Source: Lacrimispora sphenoides JCM 1415
GTDB taxonomy: Bacteria; Bacillota; Clostridia; Lachnospirales; Lachnospiraceae
Direction of reading: 5' to 3'
Length of the DNA stretch: 64,000 nt
Assembly (NCBI RefSeq): GCF_900105615.1
Contig: NZ_LT630003.1
Location: forward strand, 3,353,501 to 3,417,500
Part shown: piece after piece, positions 34,459-43,272 of the stretch
How positions within the stretch are numbered: the stretch's first letter is position 1
Layout of the letters: each line of letters begins with the position of its first letter
Notes under the pieces: generated by a model
Database searches by the model: none
What the model was told of the DNA's origin: nothing
The model's input: the letters and a program-made list of their open reading frames with translations, nothing else
Program-made: the position numbers and the translations under genes

Positions 34459-36135
34459 ATGATACGTACCTTTCAAACAAATACAATCAGAAAAATATCA
34501 GAACTTTCCGGTAAACTTTGGGATTTCACCCCCTTAGACGGAAAAGATAAGACGTTCCCGGTACCTGTCCCAAGTGCCTGGGAGACTTATCCAGGATATG
34601 AAGCTTACAGGGGAGAAGGGAAATATTCCACTACTTTTACGGCAGAGGGGAATGTACGGCTTCTGCTGAAAGGCGTGAGCCACACAGCAAAAGTTTTCGT
34701 AGACGGGACCATGATAGGAACCCATTACAACGCCTACACACCTTTTGAGATTTTCCTGAAAGGATTGCCTGGAGGAGAACATCTGCTTGAGGTCATAGCG
34801 GATAACCGGTTTTCAGAAGAAAGCTCGCTGCATATACCCAACGATTATATGAGTTACGGCGGCATTACCAGAGGTGTCGTTTTAGAGCAGCTTAACTGTG
34901 CATACATAAAATGGATCCATATCACACCTGAAAAAAAGGGCGATACCTGGAAGGCCGGCCTCACACTTTGCATTTCCAATATTTCAGATGAAGATATCAC
35001 CTTTGATGCAACGGTAACGATAAATAAAGCAGATTTAAAACTTCCGGACATTACCATAAAAGCAAATACGGAATCTTTGATACAAACAGAGGCGGCCGTA
35101 TCAGATGCAAAAGAATGGAGCATGGAACATCCAAACTTATACACAGTAGAAGTCACGCTCTTCAAAGACGGTACAGCCATAGACGACTTAGCAGAGAGAA
35201 TCGGCTTCCGGGAAGTGAAAATAGAAAACAGCTCTGTCTTCTTAAACGGCAAAGCTCTCCTTATAAAGGGAATCTGCCGTCACGAAGACCATCCCGCATT
35301 CGGCTGTGCTATCCCATTTTCTCAGATTGCCTCAGATTTGCAGACTATCAAAGATATGGGTGTGAATTCTATAAGATGCGTTCATTATCCCAATGATGAA
35401 ATTTTCCTGGATTTATGCGACGAACTGGGGATTTTGATCTGGGAAGAAAACCACGCAAGAGGGCTTTCCGAAGAACATATGAGGAATCCTAATTTTGAAA
35501 GGCAGGCAGAAGAAGTGATCCGTGAAATGATCGTGAATCACTATAATCATCCGAGCATCTATATTTGGGGTATCTTAAATGAATGTGCCAGTGAAACTCC
35601 CTACGGCAGGGAATGTTATAAAAAACAGTATGAACTCATCAGGCAGCTGGATTCTTCCCGCCCCCGTTCCAGTGCAAGCTGTAAGTTTAAAACAGATATC
35701 TGCCTAGACTTTCCGGAAGTAGTTTCCTACAACATTTATCCGAGATGGTACCACAACACACCTGTCCGGGAATATTTAGATGATCTGTATCAATGGGTAC
35801 AAACAGAAACACCTGGAAAAGATAAACCATTCCTTATTACGGAAGTGGGCGCAGGAGCCATTTACGGTTACAGAAGCCAAGCAAAGGTCAAGTGGTCAGA
35901 AGAGTATCAGGCGGACACGCTGGGAGAACAGCTTACTGCCATCCTGGAACACCCCGGTTCGTCGGGACTGTATATCTGGCAGTTCTGCGATGTCAGAATC
36001 AGTGAAGAATGGTTCCTTAACCGCCCAAGGACAATGAATAATAAGGGAATTGTCGACGAATACAGAAGACACAAACTTTCTTATGAGGTTGTGAAAGAAA
36101 TTTATACAAGTTATGGAAATTATAAGAAATCATAA
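34459..36135 (+). CDS. Glycoside hydrolase family 2, beta-glucuronidase-like
   Basis: 558 residues with the GH2 layout: N-terminal jelly-roll (PVPSAWETYPGYEAYRGEG), Ig-like middle, TIM barrel. The acid/base is Glu375 in SIYIWGILNECASE and the nucleophile Glu462 in PFLITEVGAGA. Residues 527-529 (NNK, in TMNNKGIVDEYRR) line up with the NxK motif that holds the glucuronate carboxylate in beta-glucuronidases, so a uronic acid substrate is likely. No signal peptide, so it cleaves imported oligosaccharides. Its ATG directly follows the yesN-like stop, with AGGAGG inside the end of that gene. Confidence 0.88.
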   Translation: MIRTFQTNTIRKISELSGKLWDFTPLDGKDKTFPVPVPSAWETYPGYEAYRGEGKYSTTFTAEGNVRLLLKGVSHTAKVFVDGTMIGTHYNAYTPFEIFLKGLPGGEHLLEVIADNRFSEESSLHIPNDYMSYGGITRGVVLEQLNCAYIKWIHITPEKKGDTWKAGLTLCISNISDEDITFDATVTINKADLKLPDITIKANTESLIQTEAAVSDAKEWSMEHPNLYTVEVTLFKDGTAIDDLAERIGFREVKIENSSVFLNGKALLIKGICRHEDHPAFGCAIPFSQIASDLQTIKDMGVNSIRCVHYPNDEIFLDLCDELGILIWEENHARGLSEEHMRNPNFERQAEEVIREMIVNHYNHPSIYIWGILNECASETPYGRECYKKQYELIRQLDSSRPRSSASCKFKTDICLDFPEVVSYNIYPRWYHNTPVREYLDDLYQWVQTETPGKDKPFLITEVGAGAIYGYRSQAKVKWSEEYQADTLGEQLTAILEHPGSSGLYIWQFCDVRISEEWFLNRPRTMNNKGIVDEYRRHKLSYEVVKEIYTSYGNYKKS

Positions 36136-36195
36136 AAAATATCAAGGATTTCCGTTGTTATGCATGGATTTCCATAAAACGTCCATATTAATACT

Positions 36196-36229
36196 GTCTT
36201 CCGGGAAAACACACCGGAGGATAGTATAA
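36196..36229 (+). promoter_or_regulatory. Inverted repeat upstream of the spore coat genes
   Basis: ACTGTCTTCCGG pairs with CCGGAGGATAGT around a short A-rich loop, about 20 bases before the first coat gene. It could be the operator of a sporulation regulator or a 5' mRNA stabiliser; I see no clear housekeeping promoter here. Confidence 0.4.
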
Positions 36230-36247
36230 CAATGGAGGGAATATCAT

Positions 36248-36421
36248 ATGAGCCCAAAAGAATTAAATTATATTGAAGATGCTCTTGGCCATGAGCAGTT
36301 TTTAAAAACCCAATGCCAGCAAGCAGCGCAGAATCTTCAGGATCCTGAATTAAAAGCTTGTGCCCAGCAGCTTATGCAGAAGCACCAGCAGATTTTTGAC
36401 AGCTTCTATAACTTAGTGTAA
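36248..36421 (+). CDS. Small spore coat-associated protein, 57 aa
   Basis: The 57-residue frame starts MSPKELNYIEDALGHEQFLK and is helical and glutamine-rich (QCQQAAQNLQDPE, QQLMQKHQQIFDSFY), in the style of small CotF-related coat proteins of Lachnospiraceae. GGAGGG lies upstream of the ATG. It precedes the larger CotF-like gene by 13 bases in a two-gene unit. Expression during sporulation is expected but not shown. Confidence 0.75.
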   Translation: MSPKELNYIEDALGHEQFLKTQCQQAAQNLQDPELKACAQQLMQKHQQIFDSFYNLV

Positions 36422-36434
36422 GGAGGAATCACAT

Positions 36435-36680
36435 ATGGATGACAAGAGTATTATGGAAAACCTGCTCCACACCACAAAAGGAGTGTGCGACTTATACCTG
36501 CATGGAACCATCGAATCCCCTACCATGAACGTACATCAGGCATTTGACACCGCATTAAGCGACAGCCTGTGCATGCAGGGCGATATCTACAAGAAAATGT
36601 CCGCAAAGGGATGGTATACCACAGATCAGGCAGAACAGCAGAAACTTACGAAAGTTAAGAGCCAGTACGCAGGAATGTAA
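36435..36680 (+). CDS. Spore coat protein, CotF family
   Basis: 81 residues: MENLLHTTKGVCDLYLHGTI, then a helical core (VHQAFDTALSDSLCMQGDIY) and a C-terminal KMSAKGWYTTDQAEQQKL segment, which is the typical CotF signature. A structural protein of the spore coat. AGGAGG 9 bases upstream of the ATG. It ends at a strong terminator shared with the converging hydrogenase gene. Confidence 0.85.
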   Translation: MDDKSIMENLLHTTKGVCDLYLHGTIESPTMNVHQAFDTALSDSLCMQGDIYKKMSAKGWYTTDQAEQQKLTKVKSQYAGM

Positions 36681-36682
36681 AT

Positions 36683-36733
36683 AAAAAAGCTATGGGTGTT
36701 CCCGATAATAAAGGGAACATCCATAGCCTTTTT
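36683..36733. terminator. Bidirectional terminator between coat genes and hydrogenase
   Basis: An imperfect 21-base stem, AAAAAAGCTATGG plus TGTTCCC (36683-36703) with GGGAACA plus CCATAGCCTTTTT (36713-36733), with A6 and T5 ends so that it works on both strands. Confidence 0.9.
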
Positions 36734-36734
36734 G

Positions 36735-38186
36735 TTAATGTCTGTGCATCGCTACTTCTTCAAGGCCCTGGTTTCGTAGGTTCTCGTGAACTTCTCTTCC
36801 ATCCGCCTGTTTGATCAGCAAATCACGGGCTTTCTTTGCTTCATTCTCACTCTTATGCCTGCTGGGGCCGCCTACACAGCCTCCCACACATGCCATTCCT
36901 TCTATGAAGTCTCCTGGAAGCCTTCCAATCTTAAGAAGCATCAGAGCCTTCTTGCACTCAGCCGCTCCATTGCATTTAAGGACTTCGATATCCGTACTTT
37001 CTCCCGTCTCCTTTAAGCATTCCAGAACAGCCGCAGTCACACCGCCGCCATTTCCAAAACGCTTACCAAATACGGATCCTGCCTGGTAGGTGTTTTCTTC
37101 CGGCAAAAGCTCTACGCCCTTTGATGCCATCATTGCCTGAATTTCTCCCAGGGTCAGGGCATAATCCGCGTTGTCTTTAATATTTAAATCCAGGGTTTCG
37201 CTTTTCTTAGCAATACACGGCCCGATGAATACGGTGATCGTCTCCGGGTCCTTTTCCTTCAGCATTCTTGATACAGCGCACATAGGAGATACGGTGGTTG
37301 ACATATTCTCAAGGAGCATAGGATAATGCTGTTTAATCATGTTCACAAATGCCGGACAGCAGGAGGTCGTCATCTTCTTGCCTTCCTTATAAGCTTCTGC
37401 CCATTCCGCCGCTTCTGCTGCAGCGGTCAGATCGCCGCCAAGGGCAACCTCAACCATATCCTGGAAACCGATTTTCTTTAAAGCGGTTCTCCAGCTTGCC
37501 ATGGTGATTTCCGGGCCGAACTGGCCTTCTGTCGCCGGAGCGACCATGGCAACCACCCGTTTCCCGGCGTTAATAAGATTAATCACATCCACCAGGAATG
37601 TCTTGGAATCAATGGCGCCAAAGGGGCAGCCATGAATGCAGGCTCCGCACTGGATGCATTTGCTCTCGTCAATGACTACAATGCCGTTCTCGTCCATGGT
37701 GATGGCATCCACCGGACAGCTTTTCTTACAGGGACGGGTCAGATCTGCAATGGCGTTATAAGGACATGCCTGGGAACACTTGCCGCATTCCTTGCATTTA
37801 TCAGGATCAATATAAGCACGATCACGTCCCATGCTGATAGCGCCAAAATTACAGGAACCCTGGCACGCCTTACCCATACACAGCTGGCAGTTATCGGTTA
37901 CCACATACCGGGCGATGGGACAGTCTTCACAGGCAGAGCTGATTACCTGAACGACGTTCTTCGTATCCCTTCCGCTGGGGCAGAGACCTTCCGCCAGGCG
38001 GATTCTCTCTCTGATGATTTCCCGTTCCCTGTAAATGCAGCAGCGGAACTGGGCCTTGGGACCTGGAATGATATCATAGGGAATCTCATTTCTTTTCTCC
38101 TCCAGCTTTCCCTCCCATGCAAGTTTCGCCACTTCATTTAAAACCTGATGCTTTATGCGAAGTAATGTCGCATCATTTGTTGCCAT
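36735..38186 (-). CDS. [FeFe]-hydrogenase, monomeric group B type
   Basis: 483 residues from ATG 38186 (AAGGAGG upstream). N-terminal ferredoxin-like clusters with many cysteines (CQLCMGKACQGSCNFG, CKECGKCSQACP, CKKSCPVDAI, CIQCGACIHGCPFGAI), then an H-cluster domain with intact motifs: L1 TSCCPAF, L2 GPCIAKKSE, L3 EGMACVGGCVGGP. Cytoplasmic, probably ferredoxin-dependent H2 turnover. It lies downstream of the sensory operon (TrxFd, HydS, PP2C) on the same strand with a 55-base gap, so it is a likely target or partner of that sensor. Confidence 0.92.
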   Translation of the reverse strand: MATNDATLLRIKHQVLNEVAKLAWEGKLEEKRNEIPYDIIPGPKAQFRCCIYREREIIRERIRLAEGLCPSGRDTKNVVQVISSACEDCPIARYVVTDNCQLCMGKACQGSCNFGAISMGRDRAYIDPDKCKECGKCSQACPYNAIADLTRPCKKSCPVDAITMDENGIVVIDESKCIQCGACIHGCPFGAIDSKTFLVDVINLINAGKRVVAMVAPATEGQFGPEITMASWRTALKKIGFQDMVEVALGGDLTAAAEAAEWAEAYKEGKKMTTSCCPAFVNMIKQHYPMLLENMSTTVSPMCAVSRMLKEKDPETITVFIGPCIAKKSETLDLNIKDNADYALTLGEIQAMMASKGVELLPEENTYQAGSVFGKRFGNGGGVTAAVLECLKETGESTDIEVLKCNGAAECKKALMLLKIGRLPGDFIEGMACVGGCVGGPSRHKSENEAKKARDLLIKQADGREVHENLRNQGLEEVAMHRH

Positions 38187-38241
38187 ATTCTTCCTCCTTG
38201 TAACTTCCACGTATCGTGGCTCTGTGAATATCTATCCAAAT

Positions 38242-39426
38242 TCAATAATAGGTTACCGTAACCCTTTTCCCCATTTCTTCCACTACGTGCTTTAACTGCT
38301 CCACAAGATTCTGGCGGATGCCCAAATCAAAGGGCAGGCCAGGATTCTGATAAGCGCTGTTAATTGCCATTCCCACGTATAACTTAAGCTCCGTACAATC
38401 CTCAATGATCATCTTCGCCACCATGGAAGCTCCATTTGGCTTATCTAACTCCAGGAAAAAATCCTCTGTGACAGATTCATTCATTACATAACGCCTTAAA
38501 AGCTTTAAAACTTTATTTAATGTCAAAACACCTTCCGTAACCAGCTCAATACCGTCAATATAAGCGATTGGCGGAATGTCCGGGTCATCGTAATCCAGGG
38601 AAACAGACAGCTCCCTTTCAGTTATCCTGGAAACAATATTTGCACTGGTTCCTCCGCAAACGACTTTCTTAGCGGTTTCATCTCCTGACAGGAAATCATT
38701 CACCATCACGCAGTCGTCCTCCGTCTTCCTGGGTGGGCCTGTCATCAAATGCACCGGCTTGCGGTCAATGATCCTCATAACGGCAACCGTGGTATCATCG
38801 CCGGGCCGGTACTGATACAGTTCATCACAGGCACTGGTTAGCGCAGTAGCAAGACGAGCAGCAGATATGGTCAGGCGGTACTGCTTCACCGCATAAGAAG
38901 CAACATCCTCCCACAGCCAGCCAAAATTCAGGAGCTTCCCCACTCCTGCATGGATGGTCCCGTCACTCATCAGGATCAGCGCGTCCCCTTTTCTCACCTT
39001 AAAACGGTACTCATTGATTTTTTTATCCCTGATAACCCTGGTGTTTCGCGGTATGGAAACCAGGCTCCCATCCCTGATGAAGATACAGCCGGGATTATCA
39101 AATTCTACCAGATAAGCTTCACCGTCATGAAACACCTGAAGGATGCTGAAGGTGGAATAGGCTACCTGGCGCACCTGACATACCGGAAGAGTCTCCACAA
39201 TGGTTTCCACACACTCTTCCAGGGTCGCACCGTTTAGAAACATGGTTCCTAAAATCTTAGAGGTCATGGTGGCGAGAATGTTGGCCTTTACCCCGCTGCC
39301 CATACCGTCGGCGAGTATCATAATATTGGAATCCTCGGTCTGCAATAGTTCAACCTTATCTCCGCACAATACTTCCTTGAATTTATTCAGGCTTGTGTAT
39401 GCAACATCTACGGTAACCCCCATCAC
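38242..39426 (-). CDS. SpoIIE-type PP2C serine phosphatase paired with HydS
   Basis: 394 residues. A PP2C domain with metal-binding Asp in MILADGMGSGVKANILAT (about 30-50), ALILMSDGTIHAG and YRPGDDTTVAVMRI. The C-terminal 160 residues (after about 235) hold an uncharacterised domain with VVCGGTSANIVSRI. It likely dephosphorylates a signalling protein in response to the hydrogen- or redox-sensing HydS, whose gene overlaps it by four bases. No substrate protein is encoded nearby; the RsbW-like protein at 18771-19193 suggests what the circuit may look like. Confidence 0.88.
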   Translation of the reverse strand: MMGVTVDVAYTSLNKFKEVLCGDKVELLQTEDSNIMILADGMGSGVKANILATMTSKILGTMFLNGATLEECVETIVETLPVCQVRQVAYSTFSILQVFHDGEAYLVEFDNPGCIFIRDGSLVSIPRNTRVIRDKKINEYRFKVRKGDALILMSDGTIHAGVGKLLNFGWLWEDVASYAVKQYRLTISAARLATALTSACDELYQYRPGDDTTVAVMRIIDRKPVHLMTGPPRKTEDDCVMVNDFLSGDETAKKVVCGGTSANIVSRITERELSVSLDYDDPDIPPIAYIDGIELVTEGVLTLNKVLKLLRRYVMNESVTEDFFLELDKPNGASMVAKMIIEDCTELKLYVGMAINSAYQNPGLPFDLGIRQNLVEQLKHVVEEMGKRVTVTYY

Positions 39427-41153
39427 TTAACCTCACCTTCACTTCCCTCATCCAGTAAGGATCTGCAAAGCTTCGTCAAGGTAGTCTTGGTCTCCGCCGT
39501 AGTTTCCCCTAAGAGGCCAGCAATTTCCTGGGCCACCATCATCTGCTTGTGAATGACCTTCTGTGCCAGGGCAATGGTTTCCAGTTTCTGTTCGTAGTCC
39601 TGTTTTGCCTGTTCTTCCTCTTTGGTGATATCTATGAAGGTGGCTAATACCACATCTTCTTTTTCAATGTAGAGAATATTCTGAAGAGTGGAAATATGGT
39701 ATTCCCCATAAGTCACCTTTTTTCCATGGATCTTCTGGTGGGTATTATAAACCCACTGGAAATCCGAAGGATCAATGAGTTCATATAAATACATGGTCAA
39801 AGCTTCCTGCCTTGTTTTTCCAAAATACTTTTCTCCCACTGCAGAATACTCTAAAATTTTCATATCTTTATCCACGATCAGAACAATATTGGGAGAGGTT
39901 TGCATCACGAGATTGGATAATGACTCTGATTTTTCATGCATAAATGGAATGCACATATTAAGCTCTGCCTTTTTCTGGAATACCGCTATGGCCTTTTCCC
40001 GGCAGGTGGAATAACCGCAGGCGCCGCAGTTTAATTCATCCTCCGGCCTGGTCTTTCCGGTCATTTTTAATATCTCCTGAATCTGGGCCTCTGTTGGCAT
40101 GGCATCTTTGGGTGCACGGTCCAGGAACAGCTTCCGAAAGGAGAGTCGTTCCATAACAGGGGCCAGCTCCTCCCTTGGTACCGGATCCTTTTCAATGGAT
40201 TCCTCCATATCCAGCTTGATCTTAAATCTGGATACATTCTCGTCCTCTACGGTGGGTCCCTTGATGCAGCCGCCGGAGCACATATTCATCTCAATAAAGC
40301 AGCCCTTAATTCCTCCCCGCAGCATGCTTTCACACAAATCCATGCAGTTAAGGCAGCCATGGACATAAAATTTCCGGTATCCATCCCGTTCCTCTTCTGT
40401 AGCCAGAACAGAATTTACCACTCCATTGGTAACCGGATAAAGGCGGTTGATTCTGGGGTTCCTTTCAAACGGGATATCCTCGCAGTCTTCAATGGTGATT
40501 TCCTCTTCAGAAAGCCACCTGGAAATATCATTGAAATTCAGGACAGCATCAATATAGCCATCATGACGGGGGTCTCCAGCTTCCTTTTTCTTTGCGATGC
40601 ACGGTCCAAGGAAAACCACCTTTACCTCAGTTCCCAATTCTTTTTTTAACATCTTTCCATGGGCAATCATAGGAGATACCACAGGAGCCATATATGGAAT
40701 CAGCTGGGGGTAATAAATCTCGATCAGATCATTGACGCTGGGACAGCAGGTGGTGATGATGTTCTCCATCTTCCCTTCACTTAAAAGCCTGGCATATTCC
40801 GCTGTTACAACAGCCGCCCCTTCCGAAGTCTCCCTTACGTCATAAAATCCCAGCTTCCGCAGCGCACCGTTAACCTGGCCGATGGTCTTATAGTTTAACA
40901 ATCCCATATAAGACGGTGCCAGGGAGATAACCGTCCGGATCCCAGCGTCAATGTAACTCTTTACCAGATCCAGATCACTTATGAGAGTTTTTGCTGACTG
41001 AGGACATACCTGCATGCATTTTCCGCATAAAATGCACTTATCCGGCATAATTTCAGCCCGCTCATCTTTAATCATGACTGCCTTGACTTCGCAATTACGA
41101 ATACATTTATAGCAATGTTTGCATTTAGTAGCCTTGAAATCAATGATTCCCAT
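39423..41153 (-). CDS. hydS: Sensory [FeFe]-hydrogenase with PAS domain (group C type)
   Basis: 576 residues: two ferredoxin motifs (CKHCYKCIRNCE, CILCGKCMQVCP), an H-cluster domain with L1 TTCCPSV, L2 GPCIAKKKE and L3 EMNMCSGGCIKGP, a four-Cys Fe-S domain (CGACGYSTCREKA), a PAS domain at about 425-530 (SPNIVLIVDKDMKILEYSA) and a C-terminal coiled coil. This is the known layout of hydrogen-sensing hydrogenases that signal through a PP2C phosphatase. Operon order TrxFd, hydS, PP2C, with 2-base spacing and a 4-base overlap, fits the described group C modules. Confidence 0.92.
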   Translation of the reverse strand: MGIIDFKATKCKHCYKCIRNCEVKAVMIKDERAEIMPDKCILCGKCMQVCPQSAKTLISDLDLVKSYIDAGIRTVISLAPSYMGLLNYKTIGQVNGALRKLGFYDVRETSEGAAVVTAEYARLLSEGKMENIITTCCPSVNDLIEIYYPQLIPYMAPVVSPMIAHGKMLKKELGTEVKVVFLGPCIAKKKEAGDPRHDGYIDAVLNFNDISRWLSEEEITIEDCEDIPFERNPRINRLYPVTNGVVNSVLATEEERDGYRKFYVHGCLNCMDLCESMLRGGIKGCFIEMNMCSGGCIKGPTVEDENVSRFKIKLDMEESIEKDPVPREELAPVMERLSFRKLFLDRAPKDAMPTEAQIQEILKMTGKTRPEDELNCGACGYSTCREKAIAVFQKKAELNMCIPFMHEKSESLSNLVMQTSPNIVLIVDKDMKILEYSAVGEKYFGKTRQEALTMYLYELIDPSDFQWVYNTHQKIHGKKVTYGEYHISTLQNILYIEKEDVVLATFIDITKEEEQAKQDYEQKLETIALAQKVIHKQMMVAQEIAGLLGETTAETKTTLTKLCRSLLDEGSEGEVK

Positions 41154-41155
41154 GA

Positions 41156-41395
41156 TTACAGCCTCCCCATGATCTCTTTGTCAAAAAACTCCTTTGTATC
41201 TTCTGGTTTTAAAGAGTATAACTGACCTTCCACAGTCACACAGACGCCATTTACGCAATCGCCGCAGCAAAAAGACCCGTTTAGATCCACCTTATCCTCC
41301 AGGTGGTTCTCCTTCACAAGGGTCTGCAGCTGTGCGATGATTTCTCTGGAACCCTTTAAATGGCATGCGCTCCCTATACATATTGTTACTCTCAT
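41156..41395 (-). CDS. Small thioredoxin-like [2Fe-2S] ferredoxin (TrxFd)
   Basis: 79 residues with cluster cysteines in CIGSACHLKGS and FCCGDCVNGVC. A stand-alone NuoE-like ferredoxin; such genes precede hydS in group C hydrogenase operons and probably feed electrons to the sensor. It has the start MRVTICIG and GGAGGG upstream. First gene of the sensory operon; its stop is 2 bases from the hydS start. Confidence 0.88.
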   Translation of the reverse strand: MRVTICIGSACHLKGSREIIAQLQTLVKENHLEDKVDLNGSFCCGDCVNGVCVTVEGQLYSLKPEDTKEFFDKEIMGRL

Positions 41396-41504
41396 GAATA
41401 TTCTCCCTCCAAATTTATTACCTTACATTCAATTGCCCTTTTGGAATATTATCGCACATCGTTATATCTCTATCAATAATTTTTTATCGATTTCCTGTTC
41501 TTTT

Positions 41505-43256
41505 TCACATACAGGAAATAATTGTCTCTAAAATCTCCTGTTTCTCTACGTCAATAAGGCCATATGTATTCAGCCGCAGCTCAGGAATTACCGGAAGGCT
41601 TGCAAAAGCAAGGGTCATGAAAGGATCGATGCTGTCACCGATTCCAAGACTTCTTGTCTGGGACTTTAGTTCTTCCAGCTTTTCATCCACCCATTCAGCC
41701 GGCTCCTCGCTCATAAGACCTGCGATGGGAAGAGGCAGTTCACCCAAAAGCTTCCCATCGGCCACGACCGCCAGGCCGCCCCGGTTCTTCCTCACAATGT
41801 TGGCAGCAAGAGCCATATCTTCATCATTGGTCCCTGTAACAATCAGGTTATGGGAATCGTGGGCAATGCTGGTGGCCACTGCACCCCGTTTTAAGCCATA
41901 CCCCCCTAAAAAGCCGAGTCCCATATGGCCGGTATTATGATGGCGTTCCAGCACTGCCATTTTCACGATGTCCTGCTCAATGTTGACGCCGGGAGCGACC
42001 CCCACCTTTTCTACCCATGGGGCCAGAAGGGATTTGGTGGTAAGCTCTCCGGGAGTGAGACAAATTACCCGGATGGTATTGCCTTTTTTCTTTATATGGA
42101 AATCTTCCGGACGAATCTCGTCTAAATGGAAGGAATCTCCCACTCTGACAGGCGTTTCCACGCGACCTTCTTCAGCTGCAAGGATTTCCTCCTTCATTGC
42201 ACCGTTTTCCGCCACCAGCTTTCCATTTTTATATACCTGCTTTACCTCAAATTCATTGAGATCGGAAACGACAATGAAGTTTGCCTTATATCCCGGTGCA
42301 ACGGCTCCTACATCCCGAAGCCCGAAATACACAGCCGGATGAAGGGATGCCATCATGACCGCATGAATCGGATCAGCACCCAGGCTAATGGCCTTCTTAA
42401 TGATATAGTCTAAATGCCCCAGCCGGATCAAATCCCCTGGATGCTTGTCATCGGTAACCAGCATGCAGCGGTGGTAATACGGCTCCTTAAACAGGGGCAT
42501 AAGGGCATTTAAATTCCTGGCTGCCGTGCCCTCCCGGATCATGATCCACTGGCCTCTCTTAAGCTTTTCCACGGCCTCTTCCCAATCGGAGCATTCATGG
42601 TCCGACTGCACTCCGGCTGTCACATAGGCATTAAGTTCCCTGCCGGAAAGCCCGGGAGCATGACCGTCGATTAAGAGATTCCTGTTCCTGGCCTCCTCTA
42701 CCTTATCAAGGATTCCACGGTCAGCCCTTACGGTTCCGTAGGAGTTCATAAGCTCGGCAAGGCCCAGAACCCGCTCCTCTTCATAGAGAGGGGAAAGATT
42801 CTCAGCCGCCAGGACAGCCCCCGATTCATCAAGTCCTGTTGCCGGTACACAGGAGGGAAGCATGAAATACACATCAAGGGTAAGTCCCTTCGTCCGCTCC
42901 ATCATAAAGCGGATCCCTTCCGCTCCCGCCACATTGGCGATCTCGTGAGGATCCGTAATAACCGCCTGAGTCCCATGAGGCACCACAGAGCGTTCAAATT
43001 CTCCTGGTGCAACCATGGAGCTTTCCAGGTGAATATGGCCGTCAATCAGTCCCGGGCAAACCACCGCGCCCCCCAGCTCGATCTCTGTCTGTCCCTCATA
43101 TTCTCCAACTCCTACTATGTAACCTTCCTCGATGGCAATATCTCCGTTTTCCAGCTCAGCCGTAAAAACATTGACCACCCTGGCATTCTTTAGCACCAGG
43201 GACGCCTTTTTCGCCCCTGATGCTGCCAAAACCCGTTCTGCTAACAACCGATCCAT
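41505..43256 (-). CDS. ade: Adenine deaminase
   Basis: Converts adenine to hypoxanthine and ammonia in purine salvage, in the cytoplasm. 583 residues, an amidohydrolase-superfamily metalloenzyme: PGLIDGHIHLESSM metal motif near 70-83, VITDPHEIANVAG, and LVTDDKHPGDL, with the AdeC C-terminal domain (IAHDSHNLIVTGTND). AGGAGG precedes the ATG. It lies 16 bases after the purine nucleoside phosphorylase gene, so the two form a purine salvage operon. Confidence 0.95.
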   Translation of the reverse strand: MDRLLAERVLAASGAKKASLVLKNARVVNVFTAELENGDIAIEEGYIVGVGEYEGQTEIELGGAVVCPGLIDGHIHLESSMVAPGEFERSVVPHGTQAVITDPHEIANVAGAEGIRFMMERTKGLTLDVYFMLPSCVPATGLDESGAVLAAENLSPLYEEERVLGLAELMNSYGTVRADRGILDKVEEARNRNLLIDGHAPGLSGRELNAYVTAGVQSDHECSDWEEAVEKLKRGQWIMIREGTAARNLNALMPLFKEPYYHRCMLVTDDKHPGDLIRLGHLDYIIKKAISLGADPIHAVMMASLHPAVYFGLRDVGAVAPGYKANFIVVSDLNEFEVKQVYKNGKLVAENGAMKEEILAAEEGRVETPVRVGDSFHLDEIRPEDFHIKKKGNTIRVICLTPGELTTKSLLAPWVEKVGVAPGVNIEQDIVKMAVLERHHNTGHMGLGFLGGYGLKRGAVATSIAHDSHNLIVTGTNDEDMALAANIVRKNRGGLAVVADGKLLGELPLPIAGLMSEEPAEWVDEKLEELKSQTRSLGIGDSIDPFMTLAFASLPVIPELRLNTYGLIDVEKQEILETIISCM

Positions 43257-43272
43257 AAGAAAACTCCTCCTT

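Noticed and set aside
37632-38141. 169-residue open frame on the plus strand
   Set aside because: It is the shadow of the group B hydrogenase gene; cysteine-rich coding sequence on the other strand fully explains it.
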